Assembly: GCA_016712505.1 (NCBI GenBank)
Contig: JADJQY010000005.1
Span: forward strand, 248,001 to 312,000
Source of the DNA: Candidatus Eiseniibacteriota bacterium
GTDB taxonomy: Bacteria > Eisenbacteria > RBG-16-71-46 > CAIMUX01
DNA: 64,000 nucleotides
Direction: 5' to 3'
The first letter of the stretch is position 1. Every line of letters begins with the position of its first letter. The notes under the pieces are model-generated. The model had not been told where the DNA came from. It saw nothing but the letters and a program-made list of their open reading frames with translations, and did not search any database. Position numbers and translations under genes: made by a program. Of this stretch, positions 9,531-18,772 are shown in pieces.

Positions 9531-11071
9531 GGTTGGGGCCCCGCATCCGATCGGGGGAGCACCCAGACGTCGATCCCGGTGAACTCCCGGGTGCGCTCCG
9601 GCGGATGCTGCTCCGCCATCCACCGTCGCCACTGCCCGGCCGGATCGACCGCCTCGGCGCGGAAGACGATCACGTAGGTCCGCGGGTGGGCCGCGATGAG
9701 CGAGTCGAAACGGGCGAATTGCTGGGCGCGCGTCAGCATCCCCCAGTCCCCCAGATCGGCCTTCCGGATTCCGTCCGCGCCGCGACGCATACCCCGCCAG
9801 TGGTACCGTTCGAACGGTTCGTCCGTGCCGACCACGAAGAGCAGCTCACCCGGCTTCGCCTCGGACCGCAGGAACGCCGCGGCGGCACGCGCGTCGTCCT
9901 TGTCGTACCGGGGATCGGTGAAGTAGCGCCCCAGACTGACCCCGGTGGGAACGAGGATGCACAAGGCCAGCAACCAACGCCAGACGATGCGCCGTGGGGC
10001 CAGGAGACCGAGCGCGAGCAGAACCACATACGCGGGGAGCGCGGCTGCCGCGTAACGCGGGTTGAACACCTTGAGGTTTCGGAGCGCGACGAGAAAGGTG
10101 AGCAGGGTCGGCAGGAATGCCAGGAGCAACCAGTAGCGTCCCTCGCCCCGAAGTCGCCAGGCAGCTCGCCCGCCGAGGAGCACCGCTCCACCGAAGCCGA
10201 TCATCGCCGCGAGCAAGAGGGGGAGATCGGGCCGGAAGAGCTCGAATCCCATCCCCTGGCGCAGCTCACGCAGGCTGGGACCGAGGGAATAGCCGACGGA
10301 GAAGACGAAGTAGGTGAACGGAATTCCCAGCCACGGGGCGGTGGTCTCCCCCCGCAAGCGCTCGGTCGCCTCGATCGGCGCGAGATCGAGCGCGCCGGAG
10401 GGCTCGAGATGGCGCACCCAGAACCGGTAGATCCAGGGTGAAAGGGCCAGCGCGGTGATCCCCCAGCTGACCAGCGCGAGGCGCCGGATCCGTCGCTGCG
10501 TGGCCCACTCATACCCGGCCTGGATCATCACCGCAAAGAGGTGGGCCAGATTGCTGAGGAAGCCGAACAGATTGGCCAGGGTGTAGAGCGCCCCGCGCCC
10601 CCCCCCGGCCGGCAGATGAAGGTACGCACCACTCGAGAGCACGACGAAGAAGATCAGGAGCGCGTAGTTGCGGATCTCCTGCGAGTACCAGAGATGAAAC
10701 GGGGACACCGCGAGCAGGCCCGCGGCGAGCAAAGCAGGAGCTCGATCGAGGCGCGGCCGCACCGCCCAGTAGAGTAGCGGCACGGTCGCGGCACCGAAGA
10801 GGGCCGAGAGCGAACGGAGTGCCGCCTCCCCCGTGCCGAAGAGCCGCGACCAGAGATGGAGGAGCAATGCGTGAAGCGGGCCGTGGAGATTCTCGAACCA
10901 CTGATCCCAGCCGAATCGGCCGAAGACCGCGGCATACTTGATGCTGAAGGCTTCATCCACCCAGACCGACTGCCGCGCCAGCGCGAAGAAGCGAAGCCCG
11001 AACGCAATCAGCGTGAGGCCGAGCAGGATCCGGCCCTCACGGGTCGAATGCCGCGCCCGTTCCTGCGGCAT
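9527..11071 (-). CDS. GT39/ArnT-like polyprenyl-phosphate-sugar glycosyltransferase
   Basis: A 514-residue multi-pass membrane protein of the PMT_2 (ArnT-like) type, which transfers a sugar from a polyprenyl-phosphate donor on the periplasmic side. SVWVDEAFSIKYA carries the Asp-Glu pair of the first periplasmic loop, and NLHGPLHALLLHLW follows. Hydrophobic segments run through most of residues 15-400, and a soluble C-terminal part follows. The ATG at 11071 has an AAGGAG site about 6 bp upstream. It could modify the exported polysaccharide or a lipid-linked precursor. Confidence 0.85.
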   Translation of the reverse strand: MPQERARHSTREGRILLGLTLIAFGLRFFALARQSVWVDEAFSIKYAAVFGRFGWDQWFENLHGPLHALLLHLWSRLFGTGEAALRSLSALFGAATVPLLYWAVRPRLDRAPALLAAGLLAVSPFHLWYSQEIRNYALLIFFVVLSSGAYLHLPAGGGRGALYTLANLFGFLSNLAHLFAVMIQAGYEWATQRRIRRLALVSWGITALALSPWIYRFWVRHLEPSGALDLAPIEATERLRGETTAPWLGIPFTYFVFSVGYSLGPSLRELRQGMGFELFRPDLPLLLAAMIGFGGAVLLGGRAAWRLRGEGRYWLLLAFLPTLLTFLVALRNLKVFNPRYAAAALPAYVVLLALGLLAPRRIVWRWLLALCILVPTGVSLGRYFTDPRYDKDDARAAAAFLRSEAKPGELLFVVGTDEPFERYHWRGMRRGADGIRKADLGDWGMLTRAQQFARFDSLIAAHPRTYVIVFRAEAVDPAGQWRRWMAEQHPPERTREFTGIDVWVLPRSDAGPQP

Positions 11072-11124
11072 TGGCTCTCCTTCCGGTGGAAAGCTAGGGG
11101 CGAGGGGAGACCTGCCCGGAGTCC

Positions 11125-12189
11125 TCAGTAGGCGCCCTCCCCGCTCACGACGGCAGGGATCGTACGGATCAGGATCGCCAGATCCAATGCCAGACCTTGG
11201 CGATCGATGTATTCCATGTCGAGGCGCATCCACTCGTCGAACCCGATGCGACTCCGGCCGCTGATCTGCCAGAGGCAGGTCAGGCCAGGCCGCACCGAGA
11301 GGCGGCGGAGCTGCCACGGCTCGTACTGCAGCACCTCGTCCGGAATCGGAGGGCGCGGTCCGACCAGGCTCATGTCCCCCACGAGGACGTTCCAGAGCTG
11401 CGGGAGCTCATCCAGGCTGCTGCGGCGCAGGAATCGCCCGACGCGCGTGATGCGCGGGTCCGAGGCGATCTTGAAGACCGGGCCATCCGCCTCGTTGCGG
11501 TGCAGGAGGTGGTCGCGGTAGGTGTCGGCACCCACCACCATCGAGCGGAACTTGTAGAAGCGGAAACGACGCCCGCCGCGCCCAACCCGCCAGGAGCAAT
11601 AGAACGTCGGCCCGGCCCCCTCGATGCGAATCGCCAGGGCGATCCCCAGGAACAGCGGCGCGAGCATGAGGAGAGCGAGCCCGGCAGCTGCGGCATCGAA
11701 CCAGCGCTTGCCGAACCGCTGATAGAGGCCTCGCTCCGGGTGCAGGGGAACGTTTGGGAGCTCACGCGTGGTCGCGCGGCCCGCCTCCGCATCCGCCGTC
11801 GGCCCGCCCAGGATCGCGGCATTCCGCGAGGCGGGAGTCCCGGTCCCGGCGGTCGCGATCTGACCGCCGGACGCGGCGGCTGGCGCGCCGGCAGAGCCGC
11901 GCGAAGGGCCGGGAGAAAACGGAGTTCCTCCCTCGGTCACAGTTTCACCCGCGCCGAGTCGGGACGACTCCAGCGCCGCGCTCCCCTCCCGGGCAAAGGC
12001 TCCGGTCGGGACCCGGTCCGGGGTTCGGTGCAGGCTCAAACCGCCCACCTCTCGATCTTCACCCCGATCGGGTACTGCTCCCTGGTACGCGAGGTCCACC
12101 CCCTGGTTGCTGCTACTTCTGGGTGTCTGCCCGAGGCTGGCCGAGGCGACGGGGGGCCAGACTCGCGTCCCCGGACGCCCTTGCCCCAC
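11125..12189 (-). CDS. Bacterial sugar transferase (phosphoglycosyltransferase)
   Basis: Starts repeat-unit synthesis by moving a sugar-phosphate from a nucleotide sugar to undecaprenyl phosphate. The catalytic domain occupies about residues 150-354: a hydrophobic segment (WFDAAAAGLALLMLAPLFLG), then FRFYKFRSM, SLDELPQLWNVLVGDMSLVG and the PGLTCLWQISGRS ending. The four-helix N-terminal domain of WbaP-type enzymes is absent. Instead there are about 150 low-complexity Gly/Ala/Thr-rich residues, part of which may be untranslated; GTG 12189 and GTG 12048 are both possible starts. Confidence 0.87.
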   Translation of the reverse strand: MGQGRPGTRVWPPVASASLGQTPRSSSNQGVDLAYQGAVPDRGEDREVGGLSLHRTPDRVPTGAFAREGSAALESSRLGAGETVTEGGTPFSPGPSRGSAGAPAAASGGQIATAGTGTPASRNAAILGGPTADAEAGRATTRELPNVPLHPERGLYQRFGKRWFDAAAAGLALLMLAPLFLGIALAIRIEGAGPTFYCSWRVGRGGRRFRFYKFRSMVVGADTYRDHLLHRNEADGPVFKIASDPRITRVGRFLRRSSLDELPQLWNVLVGDMSLVGPRPPIPDEVLQYEPWQLRRLSVRPGLTCLWQISGRSRIGFDEWMRLDMEYIDRQGLALDLAILIRTIPAVVSGEGAY

Positions 12190-12277
12190 CTCGAGCGGGT
12201 GGATGGAAGAGACGCAAAAATCCTAGCACAGCGCTTTCCAGGATGGCAAACCCTGTACGGAATCGATTGTTGAGTGG

Positions 12278-13783
12278 TCAGGAACTGGCCGATCGGGGCC
12301 GCAAGATCGGCTCGAGAGCGTCCGCCGCCCCCTCGTCGGTCGCAGGCGGCGGCCCTTGTTTCACCAGTCGCGTGGCCACCACCGCCAGGGCGAAGAGCAT
12401 CCACATGAGGTAGACGTAGACGTTTCCCCGCTGGTGCTCGTCGCGGATCTGGGCCACGGCGAACATCAGAACCTGCAGGTGAAGCACCGCCTGGGCGGCA
12501 GAAGCCATCGACCCCCGGACGAAATTCACCCGGGTTCGAGGCCGGCTGACCCAGATCACCTTGCCGATCAGCCAGACAAAGATCATCAGCCCCACGAACC
12601 CGGTGGTATAGAAGTAGAAGAGATAGGCGCTGTGGGGCCAGTAGACCACCCCACGCCCTCCCTTCAGGTCGTAGAACGGCCCGTGACCGATCCAGAGATG
12701 GTCGGGGATCTTCCGCAGGATCGCGGTCCAGGCCTCGATCCGCGTGTCCGGGATACCGCGCTGGAACTGGGTGTTCGCGATGCGGCCGAAGAGGGTGAGG
12801 CGGGAGAGCCACTTTCCGGTGATCGCCTCGAGGGACAGGCTCCCCACGACCAGCACCGGCACGGCGAGGGCGATCTGATCGAAGCGCAGCCGTTCGCGCT
12901 GCAGCCACATGTAGTAGAGCCCGCCCAGGACCCAGATCGCCGCGCCTCCGCGGTTGACCGACAGGGCGATCATGACCAGGCAGAGAACGCACAGGCTGCC
13001 GTACCAGACCCGGTGGGATGTCTTGGTCGCCCGCCGCGCCTGGGTCAGGTGGAGGTAGAACATCATCGCGCTGTAGTCGGCCAGCAGCCCGTGGAACCCA
13101 AAGATCCCGCCGATGCGCCCCCCCGTCGCCGTACTGTGCCCTCCGCGATAGAGGAACCACTCCGGAACCAGCTGGTACCCCTTGCCGAAGAACTCGACCA
13201 GCGCGGTGACGAAGATGAACCCGCTGGTGATCGAAAGGGCGCGCAGCACTCCCGCCAGCTGATCCTCGGTGCGGATGCCGTTCACCAACAGGACAAAGAA
13301 AACGATCCCCGCGACCAGGAACTGCATCACCCCGAGCCCGTTCATCAGGCCGAAGGTCGAATCGACGTTGATGAACGAGAGGGCGTGGATTCCGAGATAG
13401 GCCCAGATGGCCCAGTCGATCGGTGTCCGGACCGGTCGGGACGCGCGGCCAAAGGTCATCTGGACCAGCCAGACGAGCATGAGCAGGCCGAGGAAGAGGA
13501 CGTTGGTGTCGGCCAGGAAGATGAAGGTCGGCACCACGAAGATGACCGAGAAGAGGGCGAGCGAACGGGCGAGCGGAAGGCGCGTCACCGCCAGGAGGAA
13601 GAGGAGACCGGCCCCGAGCTTGAGGTAGCGCGGAGTGAGGCTGAAGAACTGCGATGCGACGAACGCGCCCAGGAGCAGGGCGAGCGGAACGGTCACCCAC
13701 GAGCTGAAGATCAGCTCGTGGATCGGGCGGGCGTAGCGAATTCTCCGGTTCACGCTCCCGTTCATTCCTCGTCCGTTTCGCAT
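12278..13783 (-). CDS. O-antigen ligase/polymerase-like membrane protein
   Basis: A 501-residue polytopic membrane protein with about 10-12 hydrophobic segments and one large periplasmic loop before the last helices. WIGHGPFYDLKGG...PHSAYLFYFYTTGF resembles the Wzy_C (O-antigen ligase/polymerase) core, in which a conserved His follows the G-H-G segment. It probably polymerises or ligates lipid-linked repeat units in the periplasm. In a Wza/Wzz operon the polymerase (Wzy) role is more likely than the ligase role, but sequence alone does not decide. Confidence 0.8.
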   Translation of the reverse strand: MRNGRGMNGSVNRRIRYARPIHELIFSSWVTVPLALLLGAFVASQFFSLTPRYLKLGAGLLFLLAVTRLPLARSLALFSVIFVVPTFIFLADTNVLFLGLLMLVWLVQMTFGRASRPVRTPIDWAIWAYLGIHALSFINVDSTFGLMNGLGVMQFLVAGIVFFVLLVNGIRTEDQLAGVLRALSITSGFIFVTALVEFFGKGYQLVPEWFLYRGGHSTATGGRIGGIFGFHGLLADYSAMMFYLHLTQARRATKTSHRVWYGSLCVLCLVMIALSVNRGGAAIWVLGGLYYMWLQRERLRFDQIALAVPVLVVGSLSLEAITGKWLSRLTLFGRIANTQFQRGIPDTRIEAWTAILRKIPDHLWIGHGPFYDLKGGRGVVYWPHSAYLFYFYTTGFVGLMIFVWLIGKVIWVSRPRTRVNFVRGSMASAAQAVLHLQVLMFAVAQIRDEHQRGNVYVYLMWMLFALAVVATRLVKQGPPPATDEGAADALEPILRPRSASS

Positions 13784-13789
13784 CCGGTC

Positions 13790-14833
13790 TCAGTCCCGCG
13801 CCGGCCCCTCGAGGCCTGGCCTTCCCGCCTCGGGCGCCTGCTTGGTTATCGACCCGGTTTCCGCCGGGCGCGAGGACGAGATACCCGGGACTTCCTTCAG
13901 GCTCACCTGCTCCAGGGCGAAACAGAGGAGCCCGACTGCGGTCGTCGGGATCCACTGGCTGGCGTGGTAGATCAGGGTGAAGGTCAGCGCGATCGACGGA
14001 TCGACTCCGTACGGCTTGAGCGCCAGGGTTCCGGCGTACTGCAGCGTGCCGACGAACCCGGGGGCGGACGGGACCATGGTTCCGATCGCCATCACCACCA
14101 GGACGACCACCCCAGCCTCGGCCGGAAGATCGAGATCGAGCGCGCCGAAACAGAGCACCACCACCCCGATGAGCGAGGCCCACATCGCGACGGAGAGCAG
14201 CAGCGCGGCCAGCATGGCGCGAGGGTGGCCCAGGACGCCGAGACCATCGCGAAAATTCCGGGTGATCTCGAGGGCCCGCGTTCGGAGGCGCTCCGGCGCG
14301 AACCGTTCGACCAGCCGAAGAAAGATCCCCGGGCGGACCTTGAGCAGCACCAGCAGGGCGTAGATCGGGGCCGAGACGGCGACCAGATACCCGCCCCACC
14401 CCCGGACCGCCTCCGGGAGGCGGTGCGAAGCGAGCACCAGCGCGAACAGCCCGAGCAGGACGAAGGTGTCGAAGAGGCGCTCGATCACGATCGAGGCCAG
14501 CGCGGAACTCCGGCTGATGCCGGCGCTCCGACCCACCAGGTAGGCGCGCCACAGTTCCCCCAGACGCGCCGGAAAGAGATTGTTGCCCATGAATCCGATC
14601 ATGGTGGCATTCCACAGGGGGCGCATCCCGATCGGGCGGACGGTCAGGAGCAGGAAGCGCCAACGCCAGGCCCTCAGGAAGTAGGCGGCCATGGTGAGGA
14701 CCACGGTAGCCAGGAGCAGGTCGAGCCGCACGCGCTGCAACGCAGCCAGCACCTCCCCGAGCTGCGCGTTCCGGAACGCGAGCCAGAGAAAGAACGCGCT
14801 GAGCAGCGTCCCGATCAGGAGTTTCGTCTTCAC
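13790..14833 (-). CDS. LPG-synthase-TM/UPF0104 family membrane protein
   Basis: A 347-residue integral membrane protein matching the lysylphosphatidylglycerol-synthase transmembrane family (AglD/UPF0104). Features include the N-terminal LLIGTLLSAFFLWLAFRNA helix, the NNLFPARLGELWRAYLVGR segment and APGFVGTLQYAG in the second half, all common in this family. Members occur in glycan loci and are suspected flippases or glycosyl carriers. No Wzx-type flippase was recognised in the operon, so this protein is a candidate for the repeat-unit flippase (inference). It overlaps the next gene by 4 bp. Confidence 0.8.
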   Translation of the reverse strand: MKTKLLIGTLLSAFFLWLAFRNAQLGEVLAALQRVRLDLLLATVVLTMAAYFLRAWRWRFLLLTVRPIGMRPLWNATMIGFMGNNLFPARLGELWRAYLVGRSAGISRSSALASIVIERLFDTFVLLGLFALVLASHRLPEAVRGWGGYLVAVSAPIYALLVLLKVRPGIFLRLVERFAPERLRTRALEITRNFRDGLGVLGHPRAMLAALLLSVAMWASLIGVVVLCFGALDLDLPAEAGVVVLVVMAIGTMVPSAPGFVGTLQYAGTLALKPYGVDPSIALTFTLIYHASQWIPTTAVGLLCFALEQVSLKEVPGISSSRPAETGSITKQAPEAGRPGLEGPARD

Positions 14834-15993
14834 CCGGCCTGTCCTATCGAGCCGATCTCGCGTCGCAGCAACGCGTGGATCCCCGCCAGGTCGGTCGGCG
14901 GATCGAGGTCACGGCAATTGCTGAGCAGCGTGGTGTACATGCTGGCATCGTTTGGATGATACCCGTGCATTCCCCGCACCGGCTGCCCGGACATGAACGA
15001 AGGAACGAGAATCTCTCCCTCGCGGAGCAGGAAGATCGCCTCTCCGTAATCGGCCTCCGGAAACCAGGCACGTTCAGCGCGGAGCTCTCGCTCATCGAGC
15101 AGGCGACCATAGGGTAGTTCCGCCAGCAGGGCGAGCACCGCACGTCGGGCGGCGTCGGTCCCGAACCAGAAGCGGGCCATCGTGCTGTCGAGGAAGAAGA
15201 GGAAATCACGCGGCACGGACAGTCCGAGCCGATCGAGACGCGACCAGAGATCGTGCGTGGCGGAGACTTCGGCCATTCCGTGGTCGCCGAAGGCAAAGGC
15301 GCGCACCTCTCGGTACCTGCGCCGCGCAGCCACAAGCAGGTCTCGCATCCGTCGCTCCAGTGAGGCCAGACAGGCCGCGGTCGCCTCACCCTCCGGGCCG
15401 TGCGCGTGCATGGTGGCGTCGAGTTCGGCGCTGTAGAGAAAGAGAACCGGGCGCTCGCCGCGATCGATCTCCTCCCCCAGCTCGGCGAAGGCGCGGGCCT
15501 CCGGCACCGTCCAGTTCCAGAGTCGACCTCCCGCCGCGGCCACGAGGTCGGCCAATCCGAGGTGCGCCCCGAATCCTCCCGGGGAGAACACATCGTGGCG
15601 TTGCGACAGGTCGAACCGCGAGAGGAGCGAGAGCGGCACCTCGTAGAGTGAGAAGTACCCGGTGACCCCGGCGCGGCGGAGCGAAGCGGCGGCCCACCTC
15701 CGCAGCGTCCACTGCCGCCCGGTCATCCCGGAGAGAGGCCGGAGCCACCAATCGAGCCGGGAGAACACCCCGTCTCGTCCCGCGCGCCGATACATCGATA
15801 GATGCCGGTGCTCTTCGGGCAAGAGCCCCGACATCAGCGTGGGCAGGGCGGCACTCGAGTAGCCGAGGACGCTCCTGACCGGGTGCCGGGCGGAATCGAA
15901 CTCGGGAAGAAACGCGTGAGATCCGGCCTGGGTGTAGCCCAGCGCGTCGATCAGAAAGATCAGCACCAGCCGTTCGGACACAGGTCTCCTCAT
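14830..15993 (-). CDS. Alkaline-phosphatase-superfamily phosphodiesterase/pyrophosphatase-like protein
   Basis: A 387-residue protein of the type I phosphodiesterase/nucleotide pyrophosphatase fold. Likely metal ligands and nucleophile can be seen: D16 in IFLIDALGY, a Ser/Thr cluster near residues 46-52 (GYSSAALPT), D192 with H196/H198 (LDATMHAHG), D237-H238 (FGDHGM) and a late histidine in GMHGYHPND (about 343-346). No signal peptide or membrane segment is visible, so a cytoplasmic role is likely, unlike many family members. It sits between a nucleotidyltransferase-like gene and a membrane protein; its substrate is unknown. Confidence 0.8.
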   Translation of the reverse strand: MRRPVSERLVLIFLIDALGYTQAGSHAFLPEFDSARHPVRSVLGYSSAALPTLMSGLLPEEHRHLSMYRRAGRDGVFSRLDWWLRPLSGMTGRQWTLRRWAAASLRRAGVTGYFSLYEVPLSLLSRFDLSQRHDVFSPGGFGAHLGLADLVAAAGGRLWNWTVPEARAFAELGEEIDRGERPVLFLYSAELDATMHAHGPEGEATAACLASLERRMRDLLVAARRRYREVRAFAFGDHGMAEVSATHDLWSRLDRLGLSVPRDFLFFLDSTMARFWFGTDAARRAVLALLAELPYGRLLDERELRAERAWFPEADYGEAIFLLREGEILVPSFMSGQPVRGMHGYHPNDASMYTTLLSNCRDLDPPTDLAGIHALLRREIGSIGQAG

Positions 15994-16009
15994 GGCAGCC
16001 TGGGCCGCC

Positions 16010-17119
16010 TCAGGGCAGCGCAGGCAAGCGTTCCGCGCTCGCCGCCTCCGGTGGCAGTTCGCGTCCCATCCAGCGCCGGGAGTATGCGTTCCACTCTTCG
16101 TCGGGCTCTGCCCAGTAGCGCAGGGCCAGGGCGAGGCGCCGGAGCTCCGGAGTGGCGATCGGATCTCCGTTCAGCATGCAACGGCCCAGGACGCGCATCG
16201 CCCCCCCCTCCCCCGGACGCAGGCGAAAGTGATCCCGCCAGGCCCGCCAGAGATCCCGGAGCGCGAGCTGATCGCGCAGCACGATCCGTTCCCGGGGCAG
16301 ATCCGGAGATTCCATCAGCACCCGGCGCAAGGCAAGCCGATAGGGCTGGAGCGTCGAGAAGTCCGGGCCGGAGGATTCGGGCTGTTCGAAGTACCGACCG
16401 GCCAGCCGCGCGAGTTCGCCCACCGAATCCGGGGCGGGCACCTGGCCGATCAGCCGCAGGCGGTTCCGCTGACCGACGCAATAGGCGCCGCGAAAGACCA
16501 GCCAGGCGGTCCAGTTCGCCGTCAGGGCCTTGGCCAGGGCGTGCGTGAACCGGGCATCGCTGCGGGGATCGGTCCCGTGGTCTCTCTCCCGCTCGGCCGA
16601 CGCACTCCAGAGTTCAAGCGCGCGGTTACCCAGCAACCTGAACCCCTCGTAGGCGGGGATTCGGGCCGGAGCCGGCGCTACCAGGGGCAAGAATGTGCCC
16701 GGGCGCGACCAGAGAATCGTCCCCGCCGTCACGAGATCACACCAGCCGAGGGTAGGAGCCTGGCGCCCGAGGGCGGCGGTCGGATAGATCCCGATCGTCA
16801 AGTGGGGATCCCCGTCCTCGAGCAAGGTGTCGGCGGCATGCTGCGCGGCGCGACGCAAGGCGGTCGACGGCCAGTGGTCGACGATGAACGCCAGATCGAG
16901 GTCGGAGAGTACGACCGGGACGGGCCCGATCCGGCCGAGCGCCTCGCCGGTCGAGGCGCTCCCCCCGAGGTAGATCGCACGCACGGCGCACGGTTCGAGT
17001 GCCGCCGACACGGGACTCAGGGCGCGCGCGAGCACCTCCCGGCAGCGCTGATCGACCCACGCTTGGTGAGAGAACGGCTGTTCGGGGAGGGTCCAGGCGG
17101 AGAGAAAGCTGCGCGGCAC
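16010..17119 (-). CDS. Nucleotidyltransferase-fold protein of unknown substrate
   Basis: A 369-residue protein with a polymerase-beta-like nucleotidyltransferase signature: GGSASTGE at 52-59 and SDLDLAF with D73 and D75 as likely metal ligands. The long C-terminal part is helical and has no recognised domain. The GTG at 17119 fits the end of the upstream gene. Its place in the polysaccharide operon suggests nucleotidyl or sugar-phosphate chemistry linked to the phosphodiesterase-like neighbour, but no close named family was recognised. Confidence 0.6.
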   Translation of the reverse strand: MPRSFLSAWTLPEQPFSHQAWVDQRCREVLARALSPVSAALEPCAVRAIYLGGSASTGEALGRIGPVPVVLSDLDLAFIVDHWPSTALRRAAQHAADTLLEDGDPHLTIGIYPTAALGRQAPTLGWCDLVTAGTILWSRPGTFLPLVAPAPARIPAYEGFRLLGNRALELWSASAERERDHGTDPRSDARFTHALAKALTANWTAWLVFRGAYCVGQRNRLRLIGQVPAPDSVGELARLAGRYFEQPESSGPDFSTLQPYRLALRRVLMESPDLPRERIVLRDQLALRDLWRAWRDHFRLRPGEGGAMRVLGRCMLNGDPIATPELRRLALALRYWAEPDEEWNAYSRRWMGRELPPEAASAERLPALP

Positions 17120-17135
17120 GCGAGCCTGGCCGCGG

Positions 17136-17912
17136 CTACAGACGACGGTAGATGAAGCCTGGGATCGAATAGCGGCGTTCGTTGAGGACCACGCCGAGGG
17201 CGCGCCCGCGGGCCTGATTGATCAGCCGGATCGCCTTCTGCACGATCTCGCGTCGCGTTCGGTTGGCCCGCACCACCAGCACCATTCCGTCGGTGCCGGC
17301 CCCGATCAGGCCACTCTCCGGAGCGAAGAGCAACGGCGAGGTGTCGAGGATGGAAAAGGCGTAGTGGCGATCCACCTCGCGGCGGAACGCGCCGAGTCGC
17401 TCCGAGGAGAGGAGATCGAGCGGCGAACCGGCATTCGAGCCTCGAGGCAGGAAGTGGAGATTGGCCAGCTCGGTGGAGCGCACCGCCTCCTCCAGGCGAG
17501 TCTTCCCTTCGAGCACGTCGGAGAAGCCGAGCCCGTCGGCCGCTTCCTTGAGCGCCCCGGAGAGGCTTCTCGGGTATCCGGCGATGTCCGCGTCGACCAG
17601 CAGCACCGGCCGCTCTTCCCAGTGCGCCAGCTCCCGGGCGAGAAGCAGCGCGAGGGTGCTCGATCCCTCCCCGGGCACCGCGCCGCTGAAGGCGACCATG
17701 CAGGAGCGGGTGGTATCGAGTTCGAGCAAGATCCGCTGGCGGAGGCCCTCGATCTCCAGTTCGCGGGTCCCGCCAACACCGCGCACCTTTGCACCTCCGG
17801 CAAGGGCCGCGCCGCGTCCGTCCCGCGGGGTCAAGGGCTCGAGTGGACCCTCAGCCGGCGGCCGCTTGCTCCCCGCTCCTCCCTTCTCCAGAGCATCGTA
17901 AATGTTGCTCAT
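17136..17912 (-). CDS. CpsD/CapB-type BY-kinase-like ATPase with altered P-loop
   Basis: A 258-residue MinD/BY-kinase-type ATPase. It begins MSNIYDALEK, the start typical of the tyrosine autokinases paired with ExeA-like ATPases in exopolysaccharide loci. The P-loop at residues 77-86 reads GAVPGEGSST, with Ser where the Walker A lysine is expected, and VLLVDADIAG (103-111) is the Walker A' segment. There is no C-terminal tyrosine cluster, only YSIPGFIYRR. It may therefore regulate export without normal kinase activity. ATG 17912 overlaps the stop of the upstream ATPase. Confidence 0.82.
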   Translation of the reverse strand: MSNIYDALEKGGAGSKRPPAEGPLEPLTPRDGRGAALAGGAKVRGVGGTRELEIEGLRQRILLELDTTRSCMVAFSGAVPGEGSSTLALLLARELAHWEERPVLLVDADIAGYPRSLSGALKEAADGLGFSDVLEGKTRLEEAVRSTELANLHFLPRGSNAGSPLDLLSSERLGAFRREVDRHYAFSILDTSPLLFAPESGLIGAGTDGMVLVVRANRTRREIVQKAIRLINQARGRALGVVLNERRYSIPGFIYRRL

Positions 17913-18760
17913 CAGGTGCTCCGGTAGAAGGAGGCGGTGGGCGCATTCTCCGCGACCCAATCGAGCTCTCGCGCCGCTTCGCGCACATGGTCGGCCGTGA
18001 TCTTCTCCGCACCCTTGACGTAGCCGACGAGAAGCGAGCGGTCGCAGATCTGGTTGATCAGGCGGGGCAGGCCGGCCGACTGGCGGCCGACTTCCTCCAC
18101 CGCGCCGAAATCGAACAGCCCCGTGACCCTTCCCTGGCTGGCGACCGCGAGGCGGAAGTCGATGTACTCGCGCACCGCCTCGCCCGGCAGGCGGGAGAGA
18201 TCGTAGACCCCGGGGATCCGCTGCCGCAGCTGGCGCAACGAGTGACGCCCGAGCAGCGTGCGCAGCTCCGGCTGGCCGACGAGCACGATCTGGATCAGCT
18301 TGGTGTTGGCCGTCTCGAAGTTTGAGAGAAGGCGGAACTCCTCCAGCGACTCCTCCGAGAGGTTCTGGGCCTCGTCGATGATGAGCACCGCGTTCCCCTG
18401 CTTGTCCCGCATCCGGAGGAGGAACTGCTGCAGGGCGAGGAGCAGGTCGACCTTGCTCCGGCCCGCAGGCTGCACATTGAAGTCGAGCAGCGCGAGATAG
18501 AGCAACTGTTTGAAGTTGAGCCGCGCGTTCATGACGATCGCGGTCTCGATCTCCTCGGGAAGCTGCCCGAGCAGGGTCCGGATGAGCAACGTCTTTCCCG
18601 TCCCCACCTCGCCGGTGAGGGCGAGGAACCCCTTCCGCTGTTCGATCCCGTAGTGCAGGTAGGCCAGCGCATCCCGGTGGCTGCGGGTGAGGAAGAGAAA
18701 CCGAGGATCTGGGGTGATCGAAAACGGCGACTCCTGCAGCCCATAGTATGACTCGTACAT
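17912..18760 (-). CDS. ExeA-like AAA ATPase of the exopolysaccharide locus
   Basis: A 282-residue AAA+ ATPase resembling ExeA/GspA and the putative secretion ATPases found with XrtA-type exopolysaccharide operons. The start MYESYYGLQESPFSITPDP is typical. Walker A is GEVGTGKT at residues 50-57 and Walker B is VLIIDEAQNL near 125-134. It lies directly between the Wzz-like protein and the BY-kinase-like ATPase, the usual order. No exosortase is in the window, although one could lie elsewhere. Probably powers or regulates polysaccharide assembly at the inner membrane. Confidence 0.88.
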   Translation of the reverse strand: MYESYYGLQESPFSITPDPRFLFLTRSHRDALAYLHYGIEQRKGFLALTGEVGTGKTLLIRTLLGQLPEEIETAIVMNARLNFKQLLYLALLDFNVQPAGRSKVDLLLALQQFLLRMRDKQGNAVLIIDEAQNLSEESLEEFRLLSNFETANTKLIQIVLVGQPELRTLLGRHSLRQLRQRIPGVYDLSRLPGEAVREYIDFRLAVASQGRVTGLFDFGAVEEVGRQSAGLPRLINQICDRSLLVGYVKGAEKITADHVREAARELDWVAENAPTASFYRST

Positions 18761-18772
18761 CTCGCCCTCCCG

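Noticed and set aside
12036..14959. Long open frames on both strands across the O-antigen-ligase and LPG-synthase-TM genes (875 and 867 codons)
   Set aside because: They are Arg/Pro/Gly- or charge-rich shadows of the two membrane-protein genes, without domains or plausible starts.
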